NCBI RefSeq assembly: GCF_900116555.1
Contig: NZ_FPAT01000001.1
Coordinates: 1 to 64,000 of the forward strand
Length of the DNA stretch: 64,000 bases
DNA from: Actinopolyspora lacussalsi subsp. righensis
Lineage (GTDB): Bacteria; Actinomycetota; Actinomycetes; Mycobacteriales; Pseudonocardiaceae
Direction of reading: 5' to 3'
Both the position numbers and the translations under genes were made by a program. The number at the start of each line of letters is the position of its first letter. Positions within the stretch are counted from its first letter, which is position 1. The notes beneath the pieces were generated by a model. It made no database searches and had not been told where the DNA came from. It saw nothing but the letters and a program-made list of their open reading frames with translations. This document shows, in pieces, positions 54,744-63,546 of the stretch.

Positions 54744-55015
54744 AGTCGAATTTCGCGCCCACCCACCGGGACGCCATCTCTACAACCCCTCCCGCCCCAA
54801 AGATCTTGCAGCATCCCCCGAACCAACCCAGGAGCGCCCCCACCACCGACAACCTCCAGGGCAAACCCGCTTTCCCGCAGAAACAGGCCACCACGCAACA
54901 CCCGTGCCCCACCCCCACCACCACAGCGGCGCTGTGATACGAGCCACCACGCGGACGAATCGTGTCGGCCCCGACACACAGCGAAACGACCACACCAGGA
55001 ATACGCTGTGCCCTC

Positions 55016-55951
55016 GTGCGACAACGACAACTCGGCAACACCGGCCTACACGTGTCCCGACTCGCACTGGGCACCATGAATTGGGGATACAGCACCCACA
55101 CCGACCAAGCAGCCGCCCAACTGGCCACCTTCCACGAAGCCGGCGGAACCCTGCTGGAAACCTCACCCACCTACCAACAGGGCCGCAGCGAAGCCATCCT
55201 CGGTGAACTGCTGGAAACCACCGTCCCGCGCGAACGGCTGACCATCGCCACCCAAACCGAGCTCCGAGCCACATCCCGCACCAACCTGCTCGACTGCCTG
55301 CACGGCTCACTACGCCGCCTGCGCGTGGAACACATCGACCTGTGGCAACTACGAGGCTGGAACCCGAACATCCCCCTACAGGAAACCCTGGAAACACTCC
55401 AACACGCCGTCAACAGCGGCAAAGTGCGCTACATCGGGCTGTCCGAACAACACAGCTGGCAACTGGCCACCACCGCCACACTGCGCCGGACACTCCCCAC
55501 ACACCTACCACTGGCCAGCACACAAACCGAGTACTCCCTACTGCGGCGCACACCGGAAAACCGACTCCTCCCCGCGGCCGAACACCACCAGCTCTCCGCA
55601 CTCGCCCAAGCACCACTCGGCCGCGGCATCCTCACCGGCAAATACCTCGACGAAACCCCACCCGACTCCCGCCGTGCGGACCCGAACCTGACGGCCTACA
55701 TCGACCACCACGACACCACCCGCGCCGCACGCATCACACACGCCGTGACCACAGCCGCCGACGGACTCGGCACCTCACCTGCGGCCGTCGCGCTCGCCTG
55801 GATCCGCGACCGCCCCACCGTGGGTGCCCCCGTGCTCGGCGCCCGCACCCACGAACAGCTCAAAACCTGCCTCGGCTGCGAGGAGATCACTCTCCCACCG
55901 GCCATCCAAGCCGCACTCGACGACGTCAGCGATCCGCACAACGACCACTGA
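55016..55951 (+). CDS. Aldo/keto reductase-like protein lacking the catalytic tetrad
   Basis: A 311-residue (beta/alpha)8 AKR: RQLGNTGLHVSRLALGTMNW, SEAILGELLE, LRVEHIDLWQLRGWNPNIPL, KVRYIGLSEQHSWQL and SPAAVALAWIRDRP. The tetrad Asp-Tyr-Lys-His is largely replaced: Glu48 in GTLLETSPTY, Tyr53 kept, Gln80 for Lys in TIATQTEL, and Arg113 for His in WQLRGW. Oxidoreductase activity is doubtful. GTG 55016 starts the canonical N-terminus. Divergent from uppP. Confidence 0.82.
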   Translation: MRQRQLGNTGLHVSRLALGTMNWGYSTHTDQAAAQLATFHEAGGTLLETSPTYQQGRSEAILGELLETTVPRERLTIATQTELRATSRTNLLDCLHGSLRRLRVEHIDLWQLRGWNPNIPLQETLETLQHAVNSGKVRYIGLSEQHSWQLATTATLRRTLPTHLPLASTQTEYSLLRRTPENRLLPAAEHHQLSALAQAPLGRGILTGKYLDETPPDSRRADPNLTAYIDHHDTTRAARITHAVTTAADGLGTSPAAVALAWIRDRPTVGAPVLGARTHEQLKTCLGCEEITLPPAIQAALDDVSDPHNDH

Positions 55952-56070
55952 ACCACCGACCCCACCCCGGCCACCCCGCACACCGCGACGAGCAACCCTG
56001 TCACAACCCCACAACCGAATGCGGGACCCTGGGAACCAGTCCGTTCCCGCACACCCAGGGGAGATCGTCG

Positions 56071-57076
56071 TTGCGTCGCCTGATCACCACATGTCTGGCC
56101 GCAGTCGCACTACTGACCGCATGCTCCGGCGACAACACCTCCCGCCCACTGCAGGTCACCGACCAGCTCACCTCGGCCACACCTGCCCCCGCCCCCCAAC
56201 CACGCACCCAACCGGCAGGCACGGTCGTACCCGCCCCCGCCACCGAACACATCACGCTCGTCCCACGACGACACACCCTCGCCCTGACCAACACCGACCC
56301 CGCCCGAATCAGCCTGTTCGACACCAACGCACCACGACAGAAACCCCGCACCGTCGAACTTCCCGCCCCGGCGAGCTCACTGCGCCTCGGCCCGGACGGC
56401 ACCACCCTGCTGGCAGCACTGCCCGAGGCCGACACCGTCGCCCGCATCGATCCGAACACCGCACGGATCACCCAACGCACCGACGTGCCGGGCTCGCCCA
56501 CCAACGCACTCGACGTCGGCGACGAACTCTTCGTCAGCCGCTCACAAACCGACGACGTCGCCATACTGCGCGACGGCGAGATCCAACAACGCGTCGACGG
56601 ATGGATTCCCCGGCGCCGACGACCTCGTGCGACGCGGCTCCACAGTCGTCGTTCTCGACCGGCTCACCACCTCACTGACCCCGATCGAGATCAACTCCGG
56701 CGACAAGCAACCAGCGCTACGCGCCGGTGAAGGCGCCACCAACGCGATCGCCGACGAATTCGGCCGCGTGCTGGCGATCGACACCCGCGGCGAGGAGATC
56801 ATGGCCTTCGCCACCGACCCCCTGATCATGAAACAGCGCTATCCCGTCCCCGGCTCCCCCTACGCACTCGCGTTCGCGCCCCGGCGCGACCTAGCCTGGG
56901 TCACACTGACCGCACGCAACCAACTCGTCGGCTACGACACGGCAGGCGGGCAACCGCGTGAAGCCCACCGCCTACCGACCGTCAGGCAACCGAACTCGGT
57001 GGCGGTGAACCCCCACACCGGGACGATCTACATCGCCTCGGCGACCGGGGACGGCCTACAGGTGGTACGAAATTGA
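56071..57076 (+). pseudogene. LppL-like YncE-type lipoprotein, frameshifted
   Basis: TTG 56071 follows AGGGGAG and starts a lipoprotein signal peptide (RRLITTCLAAVALLTACSG; lipobox LTAC). A beta-propeller follows (TLALTNTDPARISLFDTN, LRLGPDGTTLLAALPEADTV, ALDVGDELFVSRSQTDDVA). Near 56600-56606 the frame is lost; the intended reading RVDGFPGADDLVRRGSTVVV continues in another frame from about 56607 to 57076 (YALAFAPRRDLAWVTLTARN, VAVNPHTGTIYIASATGDGL). It corresponds to Rv2138 (lppL) by position and fold. One indel separates it from an intact gene. Confidence 0.8.
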
Positions 57077-57294
57077 CCGACACCGGATCCACGGGAGCGG
57101 ACCCCGACTGGGAGTACCAACCGCTGCGCCTACCAGCCGGGGTATCCCGGCTCAGCGCGGCGACCAGACTCAGCATCCACGCCGAATTCGCCGGCTGGGA
57201 ACTCTCCCGCGTGCTGCTGTACTCCGACGGCACCCGCAAGGTATGGCTACGTCGCCGACGCACCACCCCAGGCCTGCCCAACCCACTGCCCTGA
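57073..57294 (+). CDS. DUF5703 family protein
   Basis: A 73-residue conserved actinobacterial protein: DWEYQPLRLPAGVSRLSAAT, LSIHAEFAGWELSRVLLYSD, GTRKVWLRRRRT. The family (Rv2137c-like) sits next to uppP and lppL in mycobacteria, as here. TTG 57073 overlaps the stop of the preceding lipoprotein gene, so it is co-translated. The role is unknown. Confidence 0.85.
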   Translation: MTDTGSTGADPDWEYQPLRLPAGVSRLSAATRLSIHAEFAGWELSRVLLYSDGTRKVWLRRRRTTPGLPNPLP

Positions 57295-57369
57295 AGGGGC
57301 GAACCCGGCAGTAAAGCCACCCGAAACCGCACAAGCCCACACCATTCCCGCGGCCCGGGAAACCACCGA

Positions 57370-58419
57370 TCAGGGAACCCGGTGCAACCACTCCTCGGTG
57401 GCGAACTTCTCGGAGATCAACTCCTCGGCGCGGCGCCGCTCGTCCTCGGTGATGCGATCCTCGACAAGTCCGTGCCGGGCACCGAAACCGCCCACCAACC
57501 GATCGATCACGACCTGCCGCTCCAATCCCGTCTGACGTCGCAGTGGATCCACCCGCTTGACGACACTGCCGACCCCCTTGTCCGAGAGCTTCACCCCACC
57601 GACCCGCAGCACCTGCCCAAGCTTCTCCGCATCCACGTCATAAGACATCGTCACGTGATGCAGCACCGCCCCCGCCGCTACCCGCTTCTGCGCCGCACCA
57701 CCGATCTTTCCGCCGTCGGACGTGATGTCGTTGAGCGGCTGGTACCACACGTTCAGCCCCAACTCCCGCAGCACCTGCAGCACCCAATCGTCGAGAAAGG
57801 CGTAGGAGGCGGCGAACGACATTCCCGCCACCAGCGAACTCGGCGCGTACAGCGAGTAGGTCACGGTGTTGCCCGGTTCGACGAACATCGCACCACCACC
57901 GGTGATACGTCGAACCACCTCCACCCCGTACCGTTCGGCGCTGGGCATGTCCACCTCATTGCGCACCGACTGGAAACTGCCGATGATCACCTACGGAGCG
58001 GCCCACTCCCAGAAGCGCAACGTGGGAGGCCGGTTCCCGGCGGCCACCTCCTCGGCCAACACCTGATCCAACGCCATGTGCATCAACGGCGAACGAGCCG
58101 ACTCCCGCACCAACCGCCACTCGTGATCGAGCCACCCCGTCGACCCGGTCACCGCGCGCCGCACCGCCACGGCCACGGACTCGACGGTGAACCCCACCAA
58201 TCGTGTCTCGGGATCGAGTCCCTGCCGGACAAGAGCGGTCAGCGTCTCGGTGTCCGCATTCACGGAAGCGCCCCGCAACGACCGATTGAGATCTTCCAAC
58301 GCCTCGTCGGGCTCCAGGAAGAAATCCCCGCTGATCCGCACCCGACTCAATCGCTGGTCCACCACCTCCACATCGGCCGAAACCAGCTTCCCGTCCGGAA
58401 CCTTGTACTCACCGTGCAC
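57370..58419 (-). pseudogene. lplA: Lipoate-protein ligase-like gene with in-frame amber stop
   Basis: One frame encodes a biotin/lipoyl ligase-fold protein of about 349 codons. It starts MHGEYKVPDGKLVSADVEVV, with the accessory domain first, then RLVRESARSPLMHMALDQVL and TLRFWEWAAP. A TAG at 57991-57993 interrupts it where related proteins read APQV, and the frame goes on with VIIGSFQSVRNEVD, VVRRITGGGAMFVEPGNTVT (the RRxxGGG lipoyl-AMP motif) and KIGGAAQKRVAAGAVLHH. A CAG-to-TAG change would explain it. The catalytic half alone could start at GTG 57990 without the accessory domain. Confidence 0.8.
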
Positions 58420-58646
58420 CCGTGTACCTCACTCCCAGCGCCGCGTCATCCGTCCGAGAATCAACTCTAGGCAGCACAAGCCACGACTCCCCACGAGCGC
58501 TGCGAAGTTGTGAGATGCGGAACGAGTCGCGGTGACGTTCCTCAATCCGAGTACGTTTACCTCGAGGACACGCCAATCGGAATGCGCACGCAATGTGGGA
58601 GCCGCATGATGGGCGGATACAACCACCTCCCGCTAAGGAGTACACC

Positions 58647-58826
58647 GTGCACTCCGAACAGAACGAAGCCAAGCACCCCGTCACCACCACTCCCCTCGAT
58701 CAGGAAGCGATGCGGACGGCAGCACTGCGGATACCGAGGCAGAGCGCCTACCACTTCAGCGACACCACCACCATGTGGGAGTCCGATGATCTTGAGGAGA
58801 CGCACTTCGTTCGCGGTTATGACTGA
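58647..58826 (+). CDS. Small peptide gene, unknown
   Basis: A 59-residue frame with a strong ribosome site (AAGGAG, 7 nt) before GTG 58647. The product begins VHSEQNEAKHPVTTTPLDQE and ends DDLEETHFVRGYD; it is acidic, soluble and without a signal peptide. The conserved-looking acidic tail and high Thr content could suit a modified-peptide precursor, but no modification enzyme is adjacent. An AT- and GT-rich element with a hairpin follows directly. Confidence 0.5.
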   Translation: MHSEQNEAKHPVTTTPLDQEAMRTAALRIPRQSAYHFSDTTTMWESDDLEETHFVRGYD

Positions 58827-58863
58827 GTATTTATTCCGTACTTGGTAGGTTTTGTTTTATTTG

Positions 58864-58894
58864 GTTTTTATTTCGTTCAACACTGAAATAACAG
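58864..58894 (+). repeat. AT-rich repeat copy 1
   Basis: A 31-bp element with 29 identical positions in a second copy at 61176-61206. It starts GTTTTTATTTC and ends CACTGAAATAACAG and can form a small hairpin (ATTTC with GAAAT). Both copies sit just after a rightward gene and are preceded by a G/T-rich run. A 3'-end element or terminator is likely. Confidence 0.6.
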
Positions 58895-58947
58895 CATGAA
58901 TAAATTCACTGCACCACACCACGGAGAACACCCTCGAGCGCGAGTGA

Positions 58948-59730
58948 TCAGCCCACGTCCAGGAAACTGGCGATGGTCGAGGCGAAAGCTTTCTCACGCA
59001 CCACACCGAGGTGGTCCCCGGTGAGAGTGGACAGGGTCGCGTGTGGAAGTGCCTCGACGAGTCGTTCGGGATTCCGGGCCAAGTAGTCCTCGGTGCCCGC
59101 GATCAGCGCGGTCGGGGCTGTGATCGCGGGCAGCTCGATCGGGGTGTCATGGACCGCCGCGGCCTGCGCCGCCAGCGAGGGAAGATCGGCACCGTTGGCC
59201 TCGGCGAATCGGCGGAACTCCGCGGCCGGTCCGGTAAGGTTGGTGGGATCGTCGGCACGCAGCGCCGAAACCAGCTCCCCACCACCATCCAACGCGCCGG
59301 TGTCGACCCCGCCGAGCTCGACGACAGCCCCACCGACCCCACCCACGACCAGGCGACGAACACGTCGATCCCGACTGGCCGTAAGCAGCGAAACGATCGC
59401 CCCCATCGAGTAGCCGACCAGATCGACCTCGGACAGCTCCAGCCGATCGAACAACGCCTGGTGATCACGGGACATGTTCCGCTCACCGAAGAAGGCCGGA
59501 TCCCCGCTCTTCTGCGAACGACCGTGCCCGCGTGCGTCGACACCGACCACCCGCCGACCGGATTCGAGTAGCGCATCGACCACACCGGGCCCCACCCAGT
59601 TCGACTCCGTGCTCGCCGCGAAGCCATGCTGCAGCACCACTGGAGGAACCCCTTCGGCGGCTACCCGTGGTTCCCAGGTGTGATACGCGATCTCGGCACC
59701 GTCGAAAGACGTGAAAACCGCCGTGTCCAT
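58948..59730 (-). CDS. Alpha/beta hydrolase
   Basis: A 260-residue alpha/beta-hydrolase. ATG 59730 follows AAGGAG at 7 nt; the upstream in-frame ATG has no such site. The oxyanion region is VVLQHGFAASTESNWVG, the nucleophile elbow VDLVGYSMGAIVSLL (GYSMG, Ser), VGVDARGHGRSQKSGD precedes it, the acid lies in ALIAGTEDYLARNPERL and the catalytic His in TGDHLGVV. The substrate is unknown. It is transcribed alone. Confidence 0.85.
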   Translation of the reverse strand: MDTAVFTSFDGAEIAYHTWEPRVAAEGVPPVVLQHGFAASTESNWVGPGVVDALLESGRRVVGVDARGHGRSQKSGDPAFFGERNMSRDHQALFDRLELSEVDLVGYSMGAIVSLLTASRDRRVRRLVVGGVGGAVVELGGVDTGALDGGGELVSALRADDPTNLTGPAAEFRRFAEANGADLPSLAAQAAAVHDTPIELPAITAPTALIAGTEDYLARNPERLVEALPHATLSTLTGDHLGVVREKAFASTIASFLDVG

Positions 59731-60004
59731 GCCGTTGCTCCTTACGGTCAGCGGGCCGTCGTCGAGCACGAGCCCTGTCATTGGCCACAACTGTCGAATC
59801 AATCCCACTGTCGCTGTCGGGAGAGGCACCTCGGAACCGAGGGTGAGCTGTGGCCGAACAGGACGCTGCCAGCACTGGCACCACGTTTGCTGTCACCACT
59901 GAACGAGGTGATGTCACGACGACACGGTGGTGATCGTGTTCGTACGACTCCCGTATCGGGACGATTCACCACCGCTGAGCCTTCGGACGCTGCCAACACG
60001 AGGT

Positions 60005-60157
60005 TTACCGATCGCGGTGACCGCCGGGGGGACGGGTGAGCATGTCCCTGATGTCTCCGAGGGAACGTACTCCCTTGGTCAGCAGCAGGATGTAGACGGG
60101 CGTGAGCAACACCGCGATCCCCGCGGCGATGACTGCGATCACTGTCTCGGCGTCCAT
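60005..60157 (-). CDS. Small single-span membrane protein
   Basis: A 50-residue frame, too short for routine ORF calling, has an excellent AAGGAGG ribosome site 7-8 nt before ATG 60157. It reads MDAETVIAVIAAGIAVLLTP, a single hydrophobic helix ending YILLLTKG, then a polar tail with RSLGDIRDMLTRPPGG. It is divergent from the GntR gene and shares its palindromic operator (60172-60198), so it is probably controlled by GntR. Function unknown. Confidence 0.65.
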   Translation of the reverse strand: MDAETVIAVIAAGIAVLLTPVYILLLTKGVRSLGDIRDMLTRPPGGHRDR

Positions 60158-60171
60158 GCACGCACCTCCTT

Positions 60172-60198
60172 ATTTGTGCTAGTAAGACTAGCACAAAT
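60172..60198. promoter_or_regulatory. 27-bp palindromic GntR operator
   Basis: ATTTGTGCTAGT (60172-60183) and ACTAGCACAAAT (60187-60198) are perfect inverted repeats around AAG. A further half-like copy, TTGTGCTAATGTCACTAG, follows to the right. The site lies between the small membrane-protein gene and gntR, overlapping both promoter regions, the usual place for a YtrA-type GntR operator. Confidence 0.75.
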
Positions 60199-60217
60199 TG
60201 TGCTAATGTCACTAGTT

Positions 60218-60562
60218 ATGGAGCTCCGATTGGACCCCGACCTCGGTGTCACGCTGCACGATCAGATCACCGGTGTGATCCGTCGTGCGATCAGCGAAGG
60301 GGCCCTCTCGCCGGGAGAACGTCTCCCCACCGCGCGTGAGCTGGCCAAGCAGCTCCAAGTCAACCTCAACACTGTCCTGCGTGCTTACCGCGAGCTGGCA
60401 ACCGAAGAGTTGATCGAGCTACGCAGGGGACACGGAGCCACCGTGCTGGCGAAACCCGACCTCGCTCGGCTCTATCGATTGGCCGACGAGTTGTTGGCGG
60501 AAGCGGCCCGTGTGGGGGTCACCAGAGGAGAATTGGCAGCGTTGCTCGCCAGGCGGTCGTGA
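60218..60562 (+). CDS. YtrA-subfamily GntR regulator
   Basis: A 114-residue GntR protein of the short YtrA type: an N-terminal winged helix (LHDQITGVIRRAISEGALSP, GERLPTARELAKQLQVNLNT, VLRAYRELATEELIELRRG) and a short C-terminal dimer helix (LYRLADELLAEAARVGVTRG). No effector domain. There is no ribosome site before ATG 60218, and the operator ends 19 bp upstream, so the transcript may be leaderless. It should repress itself and the divergent membrane-protein gene. Confidence 0.87.
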   Translation: MELRLDPDLGVTLHDQITGVIRRAISEGALSPGERLPTARELAKQLQVNLNTVLRAYRELATEELIELRRGHGATVLAKPDLARLYRLADELLAEAARVGVTRGELAALLARRS

Positions 60563-60646
60563 ACGGAACCGGCCGATCGAACAAGTCGGCTCGCGAGTCG
60601 TGCGAGAACGGTCCGCGACGCCGAAGGCGTGTGACAAACTGAGGTC

Positions 60647-61111
60647 ATGCACGAGTTCGCGATCCGAACCGAGGATCCCAACTCCACGGAAGTGAGGGAA
60701 CTGCTCGGCCGGCATCTGAGGTTCACCCGGGACCACAGCCCGGCGGAGGAGTGCTATGCGCTCGACGAAACGGGCCTCGACTCGAAGGAGGTCTCCTTCT
60801 TCGGCCTGTGCGACAACTCCGAGCTGCTGGCCATCGGTGCACTCAAACGGATCGAACCGTTCCACCTGGAACTCAAGTCGATGCACACCGCGGAGTCGGC
60901 CCGGGGACGCGGTGTGGGACGAGCGATGTTGCGTCAGCTCGTGGAGTGGGCAGGTTCGAACGGCTACTCGCGGATAAGCCTGGAGACCGGGAGCAACGCG
61001 GATTTCACTCCCGCTCGCCTGTTGTACGAATCGACCGGCTTCCGGATCTGCGAACCGTTCGGGGACTACGCCCCCAGCGTCAACAGCGTCCACATGACTC
61101 TTGAGCTGTAG
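60647..61111 (+). CDS. GNAT family N-acetyltransferase
   Basis: A 154-residue acetyltransferase of the YsnE/ArgA-like kind: LLAIGALKRIEPFHLELKSM, then the acetyl-CoA loop SARGRGVGRAMLRQLVEWAG, ISLETGSNADFTPARLLYES and TGFRICEPFGDYAPSVNSV. It lies 84 bp after gntR in the same orientation and may be co-transcribed. The substrate is unknown. Confidence 0.87.
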   Translation: MHEFAIRTEDPNSTEVRELLGRHLRFTRDHSPAEECYALDETGLDSKEVSFFGLCDNSELLAIGALKRIEPFHLELKSMHTAESARGRGVGRAMLRQLVEWAGSNGYSRISLETGSNADFTPARLLYESTGFRICEPFGDYAPSVNSVHMTLEL

Positions 61112-61175
61112 TTGCTCTCTCGTGGTTCGAAGCGTTTCTTGGTTCTTCTTTGTGGTTTGGTCTGGTTGATGTTGT

Positions 61176-61206
61176 GTTTTTATTTCATTCAACACTGAAA
61201 CAACAG
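61176..61206 (+). repeat. AT-rich repeat copy 2
   Basis: Second copy of the 31-bp element of 58864-58894, with two differences. It lies 65 bp after the GNAT gene, preceded by a G/T-rich run, and forms the hairpin TTTCA/TGAAA. Its position after a gene supports a role at transcript 3' ends. Confidence 0.6.
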
Positions 61207-61260
61207 ATGCAATTTATCGAAAACGTACTACGGCCCACGTCGAGTGTCGGGACGGCTTGC

Positions 61261-62013
61261 TCAGTCCGAGTCGTTCTCGGCCACCTCACGGAGCACACGT
61301 TCGACTCGTTCACGCACCGTGTGAACGGATGTCGAGGTACGAACGACACCGACAACGACCTCTCCGGTGTCGGCGGCCGACTCCGGAGACGAGACGCGCG
61401 TGTCTTCGGCCGTCACTTCGTGCAGCGCTTCCCGGAGCGCCGCACGCGCGTCGAACCCTCCCCCGCTCTTCAGCCAACGACGCAACACGTGGTTGTGCGT
61501 GGCCACGACCGTGGCGGCGGTGACAGCGGCCCGCAGTTCCGCGTCGGGCGGCTCCGAGAACCGTTGTCGGAGATAACGTGCGAAGACCCGCTGATAGCGA
61601 TCGATGCTGACGATCTCGCGGTCGCGCAACGAGGGAACCTGCCTGGTCAGTTCGAAACGCTTCAACGAAACCTCGGGATCGGCCAGATACATGTCCAGCA
61701 CCGTCTCCGCTGTACGGCACACCACCGACATCGGCGGTTCGGATTCCCCGGCCTGTTCGAGCTCGCGTACGACCCCGGCGAGACGCTCGTCGTGGTCCGG
61801 GAACACCACTTCCTCCTTGGAGCGGAAGTGCCGGAAAAACGTACGTCGCCCGACCCCCACCGCCGCCACGATGTCCTCGACGGTAGTGGACTCGTAGCCC
61901 TTGGCGGCGAACAGGTCGAGCGCGGCCACGGCCAGCGCACCACGCAGTTGACGGCGTCCGTCCGCCGTACGGCCGGCGCGCGGCTTGGACTCACCGGAGT
62001 TCCCCTCGGACAT
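61261..62013 (-). CDS. TetR-family regulator
   Basis: A 250-residue TetR protein. The helix-turn-helix reads ALDLFAAKGYESTTVEDIVA and VGRRTFFRHFRSKEEVVFPD, followed by a helical ligand domain (VLDMYLADPEVSLKRFELTR). ATG 62013 gives the usual short N-terminus. It is divergent from the acyl-CoA dehydrogenase gene, 163 bp away, and is its likely regulator. Confidence 0.85.
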   Translation of the reverse strand: MSEGNSGESKPRAGRTADGRRQLRGALAVAALDLFAAKGYESTTVEDIVAAVGVGRRTFFRHFRSKEEVVFPDHDERLAGVVRELEQAGESEPPMSVVCRTAETVLDMYLADPEVSLKRFELTRQVPSLRDREIVSIDRYQRVFARYLRQRFSEPPDAELRAAVTAATVVATHNHVLRRWLKSGGGFDARAALREALHEVTAEDTRVSSPESAADTGEVVVGVVRTSTSVHTVRERVERVLREVAENDSD

Positions 62014-62176
62014 GCCGGTAATGTAACAGGCCAGGATTGCTGATGGCACTCAGTGCCGCTAGCATCGCGACAACATGCCGCACCACGGCACTCGATGCCA
62101 ATCTCAGGTGTGTTCCCAAGGCAGAAACAGCAGGAAGCCCGGCTACGGCCGTGTCACATACCAGGAGGACTCTCTC

Positions 62177-63331
62177 GTGGAATCGAGCTTCGACACCTAC
62201 CAGCTCTCCGAAGAGCACGAAGCGCTCCGGGAGGCTGTTCGCTCTCTCTCGGAGAAGGAGATCGCACCCTACGCGGCGGAGTGCGACGAGCAGGAACGCT
62301 ACCCGAGGGAGGCGTTCCACGCGCTGTCGAAGTCGGGGTTCGCCGGGGTTCACGTTCCGGAGGCCTACGGCGGGCAGGGAGCGGACTCCGTGGCCACCTG
62401 CATCGTCATCGAGGAGGTGGCCAGGGTCTGTGCCTCTTCCTCACTGATCCCGGCGGTGAACAAGCTCGGCACGATGCCGATCCTGTTGTCGGCCTCCGAG
62501 GACCTCAAGCACAAGGTGCTGCCCTCCATCGCGGCGGGTGAGCACACCGCCTCCTACGCGCTTTCCGAACGGGAGGCGGGCTCGGACGCGGCCGCGATGA
62601 AGACGCGGGCACGCCGGGACGGCAACGACTGGGTACTCAACGGCACCAAGTGCTGGATCACCAACGGTGGGGAGTCCAGTTGGTACACGGTCATGGCGGT
62701 CACCGACCCGGACAAGGGCCCGAACGGGATCAGCGCCTTCGTCGTCCACGCCGACGACCCGGGCTTCGAGGTCGGCGGCAAGGAGAAAAAGCTCGGGATC
62801 AAGGGGTCACCGACCGCCGAACTCCACTTCAACGACTGCACCATCCCGGAGGACCGCATCATCGGTGAACCGGGAACCGGCTTCAAGACCGCGCTGCGAA
62901 CCCTGGACCACACGCGACCCACGATCGGGGCGCAGGCACTGGGCATCGCGCAGGGAGCACTCGACGCCGCCGTGGACTACGTCAAGGAGCGCAAGCAGTT
63001 CGGACAGGCCATCGCCGACTTCCAGGGTGTGCAGTTCATGCTCGCCGACATGGCGATGAAGATCGAGGCGGCTCGCCACATGATCTACGTCTCGGCGGCA
63101 CGTGCCGAGCGCGAGGAGGGCAACCTCGGTTTCATCTCCGCCGCGGCGAAGTGCTACGCCTCGGACGTGGCCATGGAGGTCACCACCAACGCGGTGCAGT
63201 TGTTCGGTGGAGCCGGCTACACCCGCGACTTCCCGGTCGAGCGCATGATGCGCGACGCCAAGATCACCCAGATCTACGAGGGAACCAACCAGGTCCAGCG
63301 CATGGTGATGGCCCGCTCGCTGTTGAAGTGA
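62177..63331 (+). CDS. Acyl-CoA dehydrogenase
   Basis: A 384-residue FAD-dependent acyl-CoA dehydrogenase that catalyses alpha,beta-dehydrogenation. GTG 62177 follows AGGAGG. Landmarks: SLSEKEIAPYAAECDEQERY, GFAGVHVPEAYGGQGADSVA, ASYALSEREAGSDAAAMKTR, CWITNGGESSWYTVMAVTDP (FAD site), GIKGSPTAELHFNDCTIPED, RKQFGQAIADFQGVQFMLAD, AVQLFGGAGYTRDFPVERMM and the catalytic Glu in ITQIYEGTNQVQRMVMAR. It is the short-chain (butyryl-CoA-like) type. Controlled probably by the divergent TetR gene. Confidence 0.92.
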   Translation: MESSFDTYQLSEEHEALREAVRSLSEKEIAPYAAECDEQERYPREAFHALSKSGFAGVHVPEAYGGQGADSVATCIVIEEVARVCASSSLIPAVNKLGTMPILLSASEDLKHKVLPSIAAGEHTASYALSEREAGSDAAAMKTRARRDGNDWVLNGTKCWITNGGESSWYTVMAVTDPDKGPNGISAFVVHADDPGFEVGGKEKKLGIKGSPTAELHFNDCTIPEDRIIGEPGTGFKTALRTLDHTRPTIGAQALGIAQGALDAAVDYVKERKQFGQAIADFQGVQFMLADMAMKIEAARHMIYVSAARAEREEGNLGFISAAAKCYASDVAMEVTTNAVQLFGGAGYTRDFPVERMMRDAKITQIYEGTNQVQRMVMARSLLK

Positions 63332-63546
63332 GGATCGGCGTGGCGTGAGATTCCGGTGCTCCGTCGATCTCGTGTCCGGCGGTCGGTCCGATCGTCGACC
63401 GCCGGACCAGGCCGACGTCGCCACATCCCACGAAACACGTACGGCGGAACTCCGGCCGATATCTCGACCAAGGTGGGCTGTAGACCTCGCCCACACCGAA
63501 CGTTTCAGCCCTGTTCGAGCGGTCCACCGATCGCTTTGGTCCGGAC

